Of a stretch of 64,000 bases of DNA, positions 45,088 through 56,924 are shown piece by piece. The translations under genes were made by a program, and so were the position numbers. The notes below the pieces were generated by a model, which was not told the DNA's origin, made no database searches, and saw nothing but the letters and a program-made list of their open reading frames with translations. How positions within the stretch are numbered: position 1 is the first letter of the stretch; the number at the start of each line of letters is the position of its first letter. Source of the DNA: Hemerocallis citrina (lineage: Eukaryota; Streptophyta; Magnoliopsida; Asparagales; Asphodelaceae); contig CM030366.1 in assembly GCA_017893485.1 (NCBI GenBank), positions 75,211,227 through 75,275,226 of the forward strand. The letters run 5' to 3'.

Positions 45088-46002
45088 TCAGACCATGTGA
45101 CTCTCCGTCACTTTCGGCCAACTTATGCTATGACTCTTACGGAGGTGCTCCACGAAGGCCCACTCCTCAGCTAAAAGATCACCCTTCTTCGGCCCCTTGA
45201 AGTTCGGCTTATAGAAGTTCCACCTCGTCGGTATATCCCATTGCTCCTCACTCCGGACGACGAAGTACTTCCTCTTCCACTCCTTTATCGAGTCAGGATG
45301 ACCGTGGATGACCTTACTCCCGTTCCGAGGCGACACATAGTGGATCCCCTCGAATTCTCTCGACGAGCTGACCCCTAGCATGGCTCGGAATATGCTCAAT
45401 CTCAGTGGCACCTTCCTCTCCTCACACAACAGGATGGAGCTCACCATCTGCTTCCAAGAGTTCGGCCCGAACTGCATTGGACACAACGAAGACCAATTTA
45501 GGATGTCTCGGATGAAAGGATGGATGGGTAGCCGCAGCCGCGAGGAGAATGCATCGGTAGGGAAAATGCAGTACCATGGTGCCAAAGGATCGGTCGACCG
45601 AAGACCAGCGCTAGGGACCATCAGCTCGTACTCCTTTCCGATGAAGTAACTCACCCGGATCACCGAGAGGTCCTCCCCCTTTAGAACTGAAGGAGTACCG
45701 TCCATCTTAATCCTCACCCGGCTCGGCGACGAAGGTTGTACCCCGTAGAGGACCAAATCTTCGACGTCTTCTGGGTACTTCCTGATCGACCTAGGCTGCG
45801 GCAGGAAGGAGACCCCTAATTGCCGAGGAGCAACTGCCCTATCTGGACTGCTCGGCATAGTAAACTTCACCCTCTTCTTCCGAGCTTTAGGAGCCTTCTC
45901 GGGCGATGAGGTTGCCAACGGTTCGAGGGCGGGGGCCCTAAAGGGGGAGCCAGACCCCTCGGCCTGACCCCCCTCAGTTCTGGCCTCTTCGGTAGACGAC
46001 AT
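45088..46002 (-). CDS. Antisense ORF of the Tat element, putative gypsy-type transposon (Transposase_28-like) domain
   Basis: A 304-residue open frame on the strand opposite to gag-pol. The N-terminus is acidic/Ser-rich; the core has YELMVPSAGLRSTDPLAPWY, IFPTDAFSSRLRLPIHPFIR, LNWSSLCPMQFGPNSWK and GSKVIHGHPDSIKEWKRKYF, followed by PTRWNFYKP. This matches in style the plant family named putative gypsy type transposon, which in Tat/Grande-type elements is encoded antisense between pol and the 3' LTR. It has stayed open in contrast to broken gag-pol. Its role is not established. Confidence 0.7.
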   Translation of the reverse strand: MSSTEEARTEGGQAEGSGSPFRAPALEPLATSSPEKAPKARKKRVKFTMPSSPDRAVAPRQLGVSFLPQPRSIRKYPEDVEDLVLYGVQPSSPSRVRIKMDGTPSVLKGEDLSVIRVSYFIGKEYELMVPSAGLRSTDPLAPWYCIFPTDAFSSRLRLPIHPFIRDILNWSSLCPMQFGPNSWKQMVSSILLCEERKVPLRLSIFRAMLGVSSSREFEGIHYVSPRNGSKVIHGHPDSIKEWKRKYFVVRSEEQWDIPTRWNFYKPNFKGPKKGDLLAEEWAFVEHLRKSHSISWPKVTESHMV

Positions 46003-46058
46003 CCCCTCGGCAAGGGACCCCTCAGAGAGTCCTCCTCTTCGTCCTCACCATCAGTATC

Positions 46059-46310
46059 CTACTCACCTGAGTCGCTGCTGGCCACCACGTACGGCTTGCG
46101 GGTGCGCAACGGCTCGGCGACGATCACTTCGTCCTCCGTGTCCCATGAAGTCGAAGGTTCTAGATGATCCGAAGAAGTTGAAGAATTCGATAACCCCGTA
46201 TGCACAACACTATCTGAAGCAGAAGCGGAGGAGCTGGACTGAGCCGTGTACATGATAAAAAGACTAACCTGAATAAGGCTTGAACAGAAGATCGTCGGAA
46301 AACACATCAA
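46059..46310 (-). CDS. First antisense exon, Ser-rich leader
   Basis: The minus-strand frame includes MYTAQSSSSASASDSVVHTG and an acidic EPSTSWDTEDEVIVAEPL segment, ending in SDSGE. It lies between the antisense TATA box and the main antisense frame and is probably its 5' exon or leader; start and splicing are uncertain. Confidence 0.4.
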   Translation of the reverse strand: MMCFPTIFCSSLIQVSLFIMYTAQSSSSASASDSVVHTGLSNSSTSSDHLEPSTSWDTEDEVIVAEPLRTRKPYVVASSDSGE

Positions 46311-46398
46311 CGGTGGCCGAAAAATCCTGGAGAGAGAAGCTCTGGATCTTAGAGAGAGAGAGTAAAAGTAAGAAATAAGAAAGGGGAAGTGGATTGGA

Positions 46399-46406
46399 TT
46401 TATATA
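46399..46406 (-). promoter_or_regulatory. TATA box of the antisense gene
   Basis: The minus strand reads CCCCTATATAAATCC. It lies about 90 bp upstream of the first antisense frame, just inside the edge of the tandem-repeat array, and would give the antisense block a promoter separate from the LTR. Confidence 0.5.
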
Positions 46407-46470
46407 GGGGATTTACTATGACCCCTCGATTCCCACAAAAACGATTGATGTGACTCCTCAATTCTCACAA

Positions 46471-48702
46471 AGAGTCTCTTGGGCTCGCTCGTCTTGCCGA
46501 CCCCCATAAACCTAGACGATCGACCCAGATCTCGAGCACAGGGGTAGCTTCCACAAGCCCAGTCACTTGGGCTCTCTCGTCTTGTCAACCCCCATGAGCC
46601 TCGACGGACGACCCAGATCTCGAGCACAGGGGTAGCTTTAACAAGCCAAGTCACTTGGGCTCTCTCATCTTGCCGACCCCCATAAGCCTCGATGGTCGAC
46701 CCAGATCTCGAGCACAGGGGTAGCTTCAACAAGCCAAGTCACTTGGGCTCGCTCGTCTTGCCGACCCCCATAAGCCTCGACGGTCGACCTACATCTCGAG
46801 CACAGGGATAGCTTCAAAAAGCCAAGTCTCTTGGGCTCTCTCATCTTGCCAACCCCCATGAGCCTCGACGGTCGACCCAGATCTCGAGCACAGGGGTAGC
46901 TTCAACAAGCTAAGTCACTTGGATCTCTCGTCTTGCCGACCCCTATAAGCCTCGAAGGTCGACTCAGATCTGGAGCACAGGGGTATCTTCAACAAGCCAA
47001 GTCACTTGGGCTCGCTCGTCTTGTAGACCCCCATAAGCCTTGACGATCGACCTACATCTCGAGCACAGGGATAGCTTCAACAAGCCAAGTCTATTGGGCT
47101 CGCTCGTCTCGCCGACCCCCATAAGCCTCAATGGTCGACCCACATCTCGAGCACAGGGGTAGCTTCCCCAAGCCTAGTCACTTGGGCTCTCTTGTCTTGC
47201 CAACCCCCATGAACCTCGATGGTCGACCTAGATCTTGACCATAGGGATAGCTTCCACAAGCCCAGTCACTTGGGCTCTCTCGTCTTGCCAACCCTCATGA
47301 GCCTCGACGGTCGACTCAGATCTCGAGCACAGGGGTAGCTTCAACAAGCCAAGTCACTTGGGCTCTCTCGTTTTCTCGACCCCCATAAGCCTCGATGTTC
47401 GACTCATATCACAAGCACAGGGGTAGCTTCAACAAGCCAAGTCACTTGGGCTCCCTCGTCTTGCCGACCCCTATAAGCCTCGATGGTCGACCTACATCTT
47501 GAGCACAGGATAGCTTTAACAAGCCAAGTCTCTTGGGCTCTCTCGTCCTACCAACCCCCATGAGCCTCGACGGTCGACCCCGATCTCGAGCATAGGGGTA
47601 GCTTCAACAAGCTAAGTCACTTAGCCTCTCTCGTCTGGCCGACCCCCATAAGCCTCGACGGTTGACCCAGATCTCGAGTACAGGGGTAGCTTCAACAAGC
47701 CAAGTCACTTCGGCTCGCTTGTCATGCCGACCCCCATAATCCTTGATGGTTGACCTACATCTTGAGCACATGGATAGCTTCAACAAGCCAAGTCTATTGG
47801 GCTCGCTCGTCTCGCTGACCCCCATAAGCTTCGACGGTCGACCCAGATCTAGAGCACAGGGGTAGCTTCCCCAAGCCCAGTCACTTGGGCTCTCTCGTCT
47901 TGCCAACCCCCATGAGTCTCGAAGGTCGACCCAGATCTCGACCACAGGGGTAGCTTCAACAAGCAAAGTCACTTGAGCTCGCTCGTCTTGCCGACCCCCA
48001 TAAGCCTCGACGGTTGACCCAGATCTCGAGCACAAGTGTAGCTTCAAGAAGCCAAGTCACTTGGGCTCACTCGTCTTACCGACCCCCATAAGCCTCGACG
48101 GTCGACCCAGATCTCGAGCACAGGGGTAGCTTCTGCCAGCCAAGTCACTTGGACTCACTCGCCTCACCGACCCCCACAAGCCTCGCGGTCAACCTATATC
48201 TCGAGCATAGGGGTAGCTTCAACAAATCAAGTCACTTGGGCTCGCTCGTTCTACCGACCCCTATAAGCCTAGACGGTCGACCCAGATCTCGAGTACAGGG
48301 GTAGCTTCAACAAGCCAAGTCACTTGCCTTGCCGACCCCTACAAGTCTTGACGGTCGACCTATATCTCGAGCACAGGGGTAGCTTCAACAAACCAAGTCA
48401 CTTGGGCTCGCTCGTCTTGCCAATCCCCATAAGCCTCGACGGTCGACCCAAATCTCGAGCACAGGGGTAGCTTCCACAAGCCAAGTCACTTGGGCTCGCT
48501 CGTCCTACCGACCCCCATATGCCTCGACGGTCGACCCAGATCTGGAGCATAGGGGTAGCTTCAACAAGCCAAGTCACTTGGGCTCGCTCGTCTTGCCGAC
48601 CCCCATAAGCCTGGATGGTCGACCCAAATCTCGAGCACAGAGGTAGCTTCAACAAGCCAAGCCACTTGGTCTTGCTCGTCCAACCGACCCCCGTAAGCCT
48701 CG
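46471..48702. repeat. Tandem array of ~25 copies of an 88-89-bp unit
   Basis: Each unit contains AGTCACTTGGGCTCGCTCG, TCTTGCCGACCCCCATAAGC, CTCGACGGTCGACCCAGATC and GAGCACAGGGGTAGCTTC. Three successive starts are at 46561, 46649 and 46738. Copies differ by point changes and short deletions (one unit near 48320 lacks about 12 bases). Arrays in this 3' position are known from Tat elements such as Retand and Ogre. Minus-strand open frames across it are a by-product of the repeat. Confidence 0.93.
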
Positions 48703-48952
48703 ACACTCCGAGCCGACCCCATCCAACATCATGAACAAAGGGGATCGCCAAGACCTATTCGAAGGGGTTCGATAGCAGACCAACATGCTCGGCTATCGAG
48801 GCCTTCGTGCTCGGCCATGAGGGCCCTAACTAGCTCGGCCAGCCGACCCTTGCCAACCCCGGCCACAGGGGCGCACTTCCCTCTCTTCTTCGTAGAACCC
48901 AACTACTCCTCCACGACTGGCCAGGCACAGCCCCGCAGGAGTGGGGGGCTTG
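48703..48952 (+). other. Tat 3' untranslated tail and polypurine tract
   Basis: GC-rich non-coding stretch with CTCGGC-rich words. It ends GCAGGAGTGGGGGGCTTG right before the 3' LTR (48953), a good polypurine tract for plus-strand priming. Confidence 0.7.
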
Positions 48953-49456
48953 TGACATAGGATAAATAAAGCAGCATCAACCAGGGCCCTCTGATCTCCT
49001 ATGGATCCTCTCCCCTGTGATCATCAGGCCAGCTACAGTCCAATGGGTCTCAGCCAGCTCAGGCCCATGGGCAAACGGGTCCAACCCGGCCCGTTAGGGC
49101 TCCATACCTATTTACCCCTGCCAATAAATACCCAACCCCCTCCTTACTGCAGCAGGTAATCAAACTTTCCCTACCTGAACCCTAGCTGTCCAGTCTCTTT
49201 TCCAGTGACTGACTAGATTATCGGAGGGCCTGCCCCCGAAACTTTTCCTGGTATTTCTAGGCAGTGTGCATGTACAGAAGACCCGAGCTGAGCTACCGGA
49301 TCCGAGCCGAGCCACTCGCCTCTACCTCCCCGCTCTTACCTCCGAGCCGGCTCCCGCAACCCGGTGTCGGACCAGGGCCAGTACTGCATAAGGACTTTCA
49401 CTATACAAATTACAAGAACTACCTGTTTCTCCCACACCCAAAAAACAAACAGCATC
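48953..49456 (+). repeat. 3' LTR of the Tat element
   Basis: TGACATAGG to CAGCATCA, followed by the right AGCAG duplication (49457-49461) and then Harbinger-like sequence. Homologous throughout to 34414-34920. Confidence 0.9.
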
Positions 49457-49531
49457 AAGCAGACTATTGCAGCTTTCTTTTTGCCAAAATATGGTAAAAA
49501 TGACAAAATAACAGATCATTGTGGATGTTCT

Positions 49532-49813
49532 TACATGTCTGAATCTTCCAATAGTTATTGCTTTTTCCTTTTTTTCTTCTTTTTTTATTTTGAACAAGGA
49601 TTTTTTCCTTTTTTTTTTCTTTTTTTATTTTGAACAAGGAATTTACACACGCTTGTTTTCTTTAAAAGAAAATGATGCTAAAGGAAATGCGAACTTCTCA
49701 CCTCTCACTCATTGACGGAGATGTTGACCACTAGTGGTCCAGTCGAGGGGCACTTGCTGTAACTTCTTTTTATCTTCTTAAAAGCTCGGATTGTATTTAT
49801 AGTCCTTGAACGC
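49532..49813. other. Unique host spacer
   Basis: Contains a short direct duplication (TTTTTTTATTTTGAACAAGG near 49581 and 49621) in a T-rich tract; no gene. It ends with TTGAACGC (49806-49813), the left target copy of the next hAT element. Confidence 0.5.
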
Positions 49814-50841
49814 TAGGGGTGGCATTTGGGCCGAGCTAGCCCAGAACCGGCCCGACCCGGCCCACTCGGTCCTCAACCCGGCTCGACCCACCCAAACTCG
49901 GGCTGAACCGAGGCCAGCCCGCCCAACAGACCCCAGCCTGTCCAGCCCACCAATTTCCACTAAAATCCCTAATCCGGCCAAGCTTGGCCCAGGACCAGAT
50001 TGAACCGGCCCGGTCCGGTCTGGGCTGGCCCGCGAGCTGTTGGCCAATTTTGATTTTTTCAAATTTTTTTTAAAATAATAAATATATGTATAGAAGTATA
50101 TATATACTACAAAGTATATGTATACATATATATTTACATATAGATATATTGTAAAATATATCAACATTTTATAAAAATTAGTGTAGACATCAAAATTAAC
50201 TGATCACTACTCATTACTCAATTTTCCAATCCGCACCCTAGCTATTTATAGCCAACTCTACCTCCTCACTTTTCTAATCTCATCAATGTGGGACTAAAAG
50301 TTTTCTACTTCAAATGGTTTTAATTATATATATCTTTACCATCAAACTTTTAATGAAATATAGTTTTAGATTGGATTTCTTGGCTAGTGCATGCAGATTA
50401 GTGCATTGAGTTTGGGTTTGTCGCATGTTCGATCTTAAGAGGGCTCAGGTAATTTTATTTTGGAAAGAATTAATCACTTTTTTTATCAAAATTATTTTTA
50501 GCTGATGTTTCCTTTTTTTTATTTTATATTTTTATATTGTAATTTAATAAGATTTGTATGTTACTTATCTATTTGATTAATTTGAAATTTTGTAATTCAT
50601 AAAAATAATTTAATTTATAAATCTCTTTTTTATCTATGTGTTCAACTCATTTGTTCATCATTTTCCTTTCCTTTTATCTTTGTACACTACAAAAAAAAAC
50701 CCGCCTAACCCGCAACGAACCGGCCCGACCCCAGAGCTAGGGGCCAGGTCCGGGCCGGCATTTCCCTGCCGAGGCCCGGCCAGCCACTGCTGCCAGCCTG
50801 GCCCGCCTAAGCCCGGGACTAGGTCAAACCCACTGGGCTTC

Positions 50842-53800
50842 TGTAACGCCCCGGATCCCCCTTATCGGACATCTGTGACACATCCAGAATCTTTGCCTTC
50901 AAATGCATCTCAACATAGTAAATAACACGAAAAATTTAAAAACATTTATGGCCAAATAGAATCACTAAATCAATATGTACAACACTTATCTTGTTCTTGA
51001 ACAAGGAATACAAATTACATAAAACTTATTACAACTGATTATAAAAATATTTAAACCCTTGCTAAGCCATCGGCTGTCTTCCAGATCGGCAGTCGATTGG
51101 TTTCTTCGAAAAATTCCGCTGAATGATCTATCTGTCTCCCTGGGACTTGTCCCTCGGCTTGAGCCTTCTGCTACGCGACTCTGATATTTTTGCACCTGCT
51201 CGAATGGTAGGCATTTTCACTGTCGCCCCACTTGGGTGCCCTGCTAGTTTGGCTCACCTGCCCTCTTTACCCGGTATCAGGTACCTAATTAAGTGGACAC
51301 GTCAGTAATTCTACTGATGCAATGCTGATATGAAAACAGCGATCTCCAACTATCACACCCACAATTTATATTGAATGGGAAACGTGTATCCTGATTTTCT
51401 AGAGTTTGTGTATGCCATGACCTAAGGTTTAATGCATAAAATAAAGTACACAACAGATGCACTTAATCTAATGGCAGCGAGACTCTGGACACGCATGCAT
51501 TCCATACTACATGTGCCCTAGATCAAGCCGTTTCTTCAGTTTCAAGGATTCGAACCCTCGCTGTGCAATGCATTCTACTTCGATCCACTTCCTGTTCCGG
51601 TAGTACAACATGATTGAGGAGGTATATAAAAAGAAATAATTCGGGGAGCTACCCCGTTGTCACCAATAATTGTTGCATCGGACCATCCTCAAAAACTGTG
51701 ACAAATTTACAGATGTACCGCAACATATCCATTGCACAAAAGATCCATTATGATCTGTTCGTGTCCACCAACATAGAACATGACGGCCTCGAAGGTCTAA
51801 ACCCCCTATCCGCCAGGAAATCGATATCCCATTCTTATCATGGTACTTCAAGAATCAACAGTACAAGATACGAACCGCAGGACGTATCACTAATGACAGG
51901 AAGAGACAATCTCTGGTTATCATCATCTAGTGCTAACTCTCAGAACGAGTCGGATTATAGGGAATCACCCCTAACACCAATTCGGTCTTCAAGCGAAACA
52001 ATAAAGGAAAACCTAATCAATGCAGTTTACTAAAAACATGTGGTTACCCAAAATCATACATAGTGTTGAACAATTAATACCGAGCCTGACAGGTCTGTCA
52101 AAATAACAATCATCACGAGAATCACATCCACTGGTTCCCAATACCTTCACGGGTCATCGACCAATAACCCCGGCCTGTGACCCTCAGCAAGTAGTCCAAT
52201 GGCGCCCAAAGGGATGCAATATAATTCAAAGAAGGTAAGCACACACATAACCATCAATTCTTGACCATTGATAGACTCAGGCATCGAGACACCAAACACA
52301 AATCGACCAGAGCTATCTCCCAACTCATTCATGTCCACTATGAGTACTAAGCACAGGAACTTGTCTATATTCCAGATGAAATGCTAAAAACATCTTTGAA
52401 ACTCAATAGCTCATGATCATCACACTGCGGTATGCAGAGCATTCCTCCTTACTCGTCCCAATAAAGGAATTCAAGAATAGCAGTAGTTGTGCCCCAAGCT
52501 ACACTCATCGGAATCCAACAAAAACAAGTTTTCGAAAATGTTAGGAGACTCTACCGGAATCCCCCAGTTGACATCTCTTTCAGATTTTTTAAAGAACTCA
52601 AGTCTCCGAGTTAACTTAAGCTTGAAGTCAATCTAAACAATAGGTTGCTAACTTACAACGACCATAGCTTTTAACACACAGCTCAGATTTGCTTGATGTC
52701 ATCCATTCTGGAAAGCTAAGACCCTAGGCTACAACTCTCCAGTTAACCATTTCTTCAAATTTGATCATCATGACACCATAAAAACCTCATACACTCTCAG
52801 CTTGTATGTTTCTTCATGCACTTGCTGCACCTTTCTAACATCATAAAAATTTGCTCGCTCATCGGAATTACTCGATTCCGGATTCTATGAAAAAGTGGGA
52901 GTGTCTACTACAACATCTTAGTTGAATACATCCCCAGATTCCATCACTAAAGTCCTCAAAAACACCAAATTCCATCAGGTGCGCAAACAGGAGAAGTTGA
53001 TTCTTCAATAAACAGGGCTTCGACTAGACTGGATCTGTCCTAGTCTTTGAAAAATCATAACTCTCATCCTAAATGCTGGAATTACAAAATTCCAGATGGG
53101 TTAGAAAGCTATGACTCCCTACTACAAATCTTTAGTTGGTCAATTTCCCAAATTCTTAATAAATAATTCCAGAATTCAACATCTTTAGAGCATCTGTAGT
53201 TGTTTGCTAAATATGCATAATATGCATATTTGGCTGAAAACGGAGCTGTAGTCGTTGGCCAAATATGCATATTATGCATATTTGGCTACAGTAGATTGCC
53301 ATAAATGAGAATGGATTTGAGAATTATTCATATATGAGAGATGGCACTTCAAGTGTCGTCCCAACAAAAAAAATTAATTTTTTAATTGTCGGATGACACT
53401 TCAAGTGCCGTCCCTCGAAATAAAATTAATTTTTTCAATTAAAAACAACCCAATAATAGCACAAACCCTCGGATGGCACTTCAAGTGGCGTCCCTTGCCC
53501 CCCTTTTGTCGGACAACACTTCATGTGCCGTCCGGGGTTATTTGCAATTTTGTAATTTTTTGCAAGTTTTGAAATGTTTTTGTAATTTTTTGTAATTTTT
53601 TCGTAATTTCTGAAATGTTTTTGTAATTTTTGTAATTTTTTGTAATTTCTGAAATGTTTTTGTAATTTTTTATAATTTTTTTGTAACTTTTTTATTTGCA
53701 CTTCGATGACGAATTTTTATTCCTCCAATTGCACTTCGAGTGCCATCACTCCAATTAAATTTTTTTTTCCGCTCCGACGGAGCTTCAAGTGCCGTCACAC

Positions 53801-55632
53801 AAATTTTAAGTGTTTTTTATTTACTTTTTTTCTCCGACCGTCACTTATTATTATAGGATAAAAAGCTAAAAAATAGCTTTTGACGATTGCAGCAATACTT
53901 CGGTTGCTATTTCCATTTATGCATATATGCATATTTTATCGCTTCAACGACTACATATGCTCTTACAGACTAGTGAATCTGAACTTGACTGATCCTGGTC
54001 CATTTTGAAATTCAATAACAAATCAACCTTAAGTCCAATGTTCATGAAATTTGAGATTCTTAAACCAAACATATACCACTTCATTGTGTCAAAAACTTGT
54101 ATTCAGATTTATCTCACACAATGAGTTATGACCCTTCAAACATAGCATAAATTTCAGCTTCCTCTTTAACAGGGTCTTTACTACTCCATTACTATTTATT
54201 TGAAACCTCATCAAATGACCTCTAAAAATTTCTAAATTTGAGAATCATCAAATAGACTCATACCATAAGATACTCCCAAAATTTCATAGCAATATCATAA
54301 ACACACAGGTAGTTATGCACATAAGAATTTCAGTTTCTAAACAAAATCTGCAGCTCTATCTACTTAGACCAGTGGAATTCGGTAAATTTTTTAGAGGTAT
54401 CAAACAACTTCAAAAAAGGGTCAGAATTGGGATTTTGGTAGTAGACATATACATGAGCTTCCACAAAAAATTTCAGCTACAAATAATTAACCAATAATTA
54501 ATTATGATTTTTTTGAAGTTACGACAGAATTCCTCTAGCTGCTGTTTCTGCAGTCACCTTGCTATCCGAAATTTGGGGACTTGTTTGGGCTATTAGTGCT
54601 TCCAAATATTGTGAAAAAATTCATGGATGCTCTACATGTATAAAACAACAAATTCCCCAAATTTGAGCCCCAAATTTCGAACCGTTTGAAAGCAAGAAAT
54701 TCTCAAAGTCACCTATTCACACATGTTCTATGACAAAAGCATCATGAAGGAGATATTCTACCATACCACTATCTTTTTCTTAGCATGCCATGTTCTCCAC
54801 ACAAGATAATCAAATTCTTCTTAGCTTCTACCACAATCCAAAGAGCTCAAACACATAAAAAAATTAAATTAAATCTTTAGAGTTAGAAGTATCACCTACT
54901 TATTGCAAGAGGATTCTTGTGGTTTTAGCTAGCTCCTTCTCCTCCTCTCTTCTTCTTCTTCTCCTTCTCCAAAACTCCAAGAACATCATGACTCCTTCTC
55001 AATCTCTCTTCTTGCTCTTTCTTGCTATGGGTTCTTGATAAATAGAAGAAGATGGAGAGTAGAAGAAGTAGAAGAAGATAGATGTGGAGATTTTGGGTGA
55101 AAATTTGAAATTGGAGATGGGGATTTGGATTTGGCCATGGAGGTTTTTGGGTTGGGGTCTGCTGCCGAAATTGAAGTGGAAGGAAGAGAGAGAGAGGTCG
55201 GTGGAGAATGGGGGAAGAGAAAGGAAGTGGGAGATTTTATTTGATTTGGTGTGAGTCTCTCGCACACCCCTACAATATCATACGTATATATCATGTACAA
55301 TTCAGTCAAACCATACAATATTCATATATGTATATGTAAATTCATATACGTATATGTAAATTCATATACGAATAAATAAAATATACGAATATACTTGATC
55401 AAAAGATTATTTTCTCAAAAAGATTGTTTCGTTAAAACAATCGGGACAATACACGGAATTTAATTGAGAAGATACCCCGAATATACATTGTCGGGTTCAG
55501 AATAACTAATATATCTGAAATTTCTCAATTAAAATCAATTATTATTAAAAAATTACATAATCGCGTGCAATTCTTAACTGTGCACGGACTACAATGCAAA
55601 AATAGCTATATGCTATTTTACGGGGTATTACA
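50842..55632 (-). mobile_element. Solo LTR, ~4.8 kb including a MITE
   Basis: In + coordinates it starts TGTAACGCCCCGG and ends GGGGTATTACA, inserted in the GC-rich arm of a hAT element. The flanks are GCTTC and ACTTT, a 5-bp target that matches except for two transitions. The start is about 88% like the end of the LTR at 1-1084 over 110 bp and also resembles the start of 59538. Without the MITE it is about 4.0 kb. No PBS or coding domain. A GA/CT-rich leader (54930-55230) lies near its transcription-start side. Confidence 0.75.
53188..53962. mobile_element. Harbinger-like MITE, 775 bp, TSD TTA
   Basis: Left tip GAGCATCTGTAGTTGTT, right tip reverse-complementing to GAGCATATGTAGTCGTT. TTA lies on both sides (53185-53187, 53963-53965). 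Two further nested inverted words (AAATATGCAT...ATGCATATTT) sit near the left end. The interior repeats GGATGGCACTTCAAGTGCCGTCC-like words at least seven times. Non-coding, with a T/AATTTT-rich core around 53540-53690. Confidence 0.85.
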
Positions 55633-55671
55633 ACTTTGGTTCGGCCCGGCCCGGGAGAACCGAATGAACGC

Positions 55672-56126
55672 TTGCTTCAATAACTGCCCCTGAACAGTTA
55701 CCTTCTGCCACGTCTATCATAAATTATACTGATCAAATTATTAGATTAGAGGATTACCCCCATGTTCAATAGTGCATGTGCTATATCTTCCTTTTCTCAC
55801 TATTTTCTTGCCTATGTATCTTTTCTTTTATTTTTCAATGGCAATGACTTTTTAAATTTATTGTTACCGTTCACAATAAATAGATATGTTCCTTTTCTAT
55901 TTAAAATTAGGCAACCAATTTAAACCCACCCCGGGTGGATGTAAAGGAGTAGGAGTTAGTGGTGTAAGTGGCAATGGAGGCGGTGGATGAGAGGTGGCTG
56001 TGGAGGGTGTATGCAGAGGCAATGTCGGTGATGGAAGCGGTAGTTGCGAGGGATAAATTACTAATGGTGAAGGTCATATTCCTCTCCTGTCTCTTTGTAA
56101 AAAGTTGAAGGCTAAAAACTAAGGTA
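55672..56126. other. Unique host spacer, no gene recognised
   Basis: AT-rich, with a GGTGG/GGCGG-rich segment at 55930-56050 that looks like decayed Gly-rich coding or simple sequence; no supported gene. Confidence 0.4.
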
Positions 56127-56924
56127 GTGTTCCTTTTCTCCTCTTATAAGCGATTTACCTCTTGTAAGAGATGGTCCACCTCTTATAAGAGTTTTTTTAG
56201 CGTTTTTTTTACCTCTTATAAGCAATTTTTTTCAAAATCGCATATAAGCCTAAAAGGCTTCTAATAGCCTCTTTCAAATTCTTATAAGCATTCTATCACT
56301 TAAAAAGTCCGTATTACCCCAAAGTCCATATTATAATTGTTACTAATTTCAATCTCAAATTTTCGCATTCTCTTGCACAGAGTAAGACCTCAATGAATCT
56401 TGTTTGTTAAAATTATTAGTGCTTGCAACATTTATCGATAGGAAGTCAAGAATAGTAATTCTGTAGAGAAAAATGTATTAGGAGATATATATATAGTGAA
56501 ATCATTGGACTGTGGATGGATAAATTATGTCTTTAAAAAACAAAGTCTTTAGTGACAACATTTACCGATCATTTTGTTTAGCTGCCTCCATCTTTAGTGA
56601 CAGATGCATATTCTTAAACCACTTCGCTACTTGTAAATTTTCTTTTATTTTTTTAAAGTTTTGATTTCCTGTGTTTCTACTTCTCTATCTCGGTTCTGGA
56701 TTATAATTGATAATTTACACTGATTTGTGAATTTAACTTGCCATTAAACTAGTTTATATATTAGTAATTTGAACTTATCTTTTCTTGTCCTTCATCTCAC
56801 TATTTTTATACTTTGTGTTAATATAGACTTTAGGATAATATAGGTTCTTGTAAGAGATGAAAAAAGAACATAAATATCTTGTAAGAGGTTCTTATAAGAG
56901 GTTATTTTTATATAAAAAGAACAC
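56127..56924. mobile_element. MITE with CTTATAAG-rich inverted arms
   Basis: The left end GTGTTCCTTTT (56127) and right end AAAAAGAACAC (to 56924) are inverted. Both arms carry CTCTTATAAG / CTTATAAGAG words several times. No coding frame. A matching target duplication was not found, so the superfamily is undecided. Confidence 0.55.

Larger units (their letters stand above)
34414..49456 (+). mobile_element. Tat-lineage Ty3/Gypsy retrotransposon (Retand/Grande-like), TSD AGCAG
   Basis: LTRs of 507 and 504 bp (34414-34920, 48953-49456) start TGACATAGG and end CAGCATCA. AGCAG flanks both sides (34409-34413, 49457-49461). Internal order: PBS, gag, protease (split by a solo LTR), RT, RNase H, second RNase H, a gap where integrase should be, an antisense gene block, a tandem-repeat array, polypurine tract. 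The second RNase H and antisense genes are hallmarks of the Tat lineage. It has stops in gag and pol and no integrase, so it is defective in itself. Confidence 0.92.
31785..49531. mobile_element. PIF/Harbinger-like element, split by a Tat retrotransposon
   Basis: Tips AGAGCATCCACAATGG (31785-31800) and TCATTGTGGATGTTCT (49516-49531) are inverted repeats with two mismatches. Beyond them GCAAAAT and TGACAAAAT words are mirrored. The right flank has TTA, the left ATA, so the expected TTA duplication is imperfect. Without the Tat insertion it is about 2.7 kb. It carries a Myb-like accessory gene on the minus strand and a plant-mobile-domain fragment, but no DDE transposase that I can see. GGACG...ACATGTTGT...CGTCC palindromic words are frequent near both ends. 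Confidence 0.7.
49814..55664. mobile_element. Second hAT-type element, right tip lost, split by a solo LTR
   Basis: The left tip TAGGGGTGGCATTTGGGCC at 49814 resembles the hAT tip at 17375, and GGCCCGG/CCGGGCC-rich subterminal zones flank it on both sides (49830-50040; 50700-50840 plus 55640-55660). The left target is TTGAACGC. At the right end only (T)TGAACGC remains at 55665-55671, directly after GGAGAACCGAA, so the last dozen bases of the inverted repeat are missing. About 1.06 kb without the nested solo LTR; no transposase. Confidence 0.7.

Noticed and set aside
46471..48702. CRISPR-like array
   Set aside because: Whole units are repeated without unique spacers, inside a plant retrotransposon.
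46400..48751. Several 64-147-codon minus-strand frames with repeated WVDRRGLWG-like words
   Set aside because: Produced by the 88-89-bp tandem array.
50380..50450. Second tRNA-like segment (GTTCGATCTT)
   Set aside because: Only a weak B-box-like word; no A box at the right distance.
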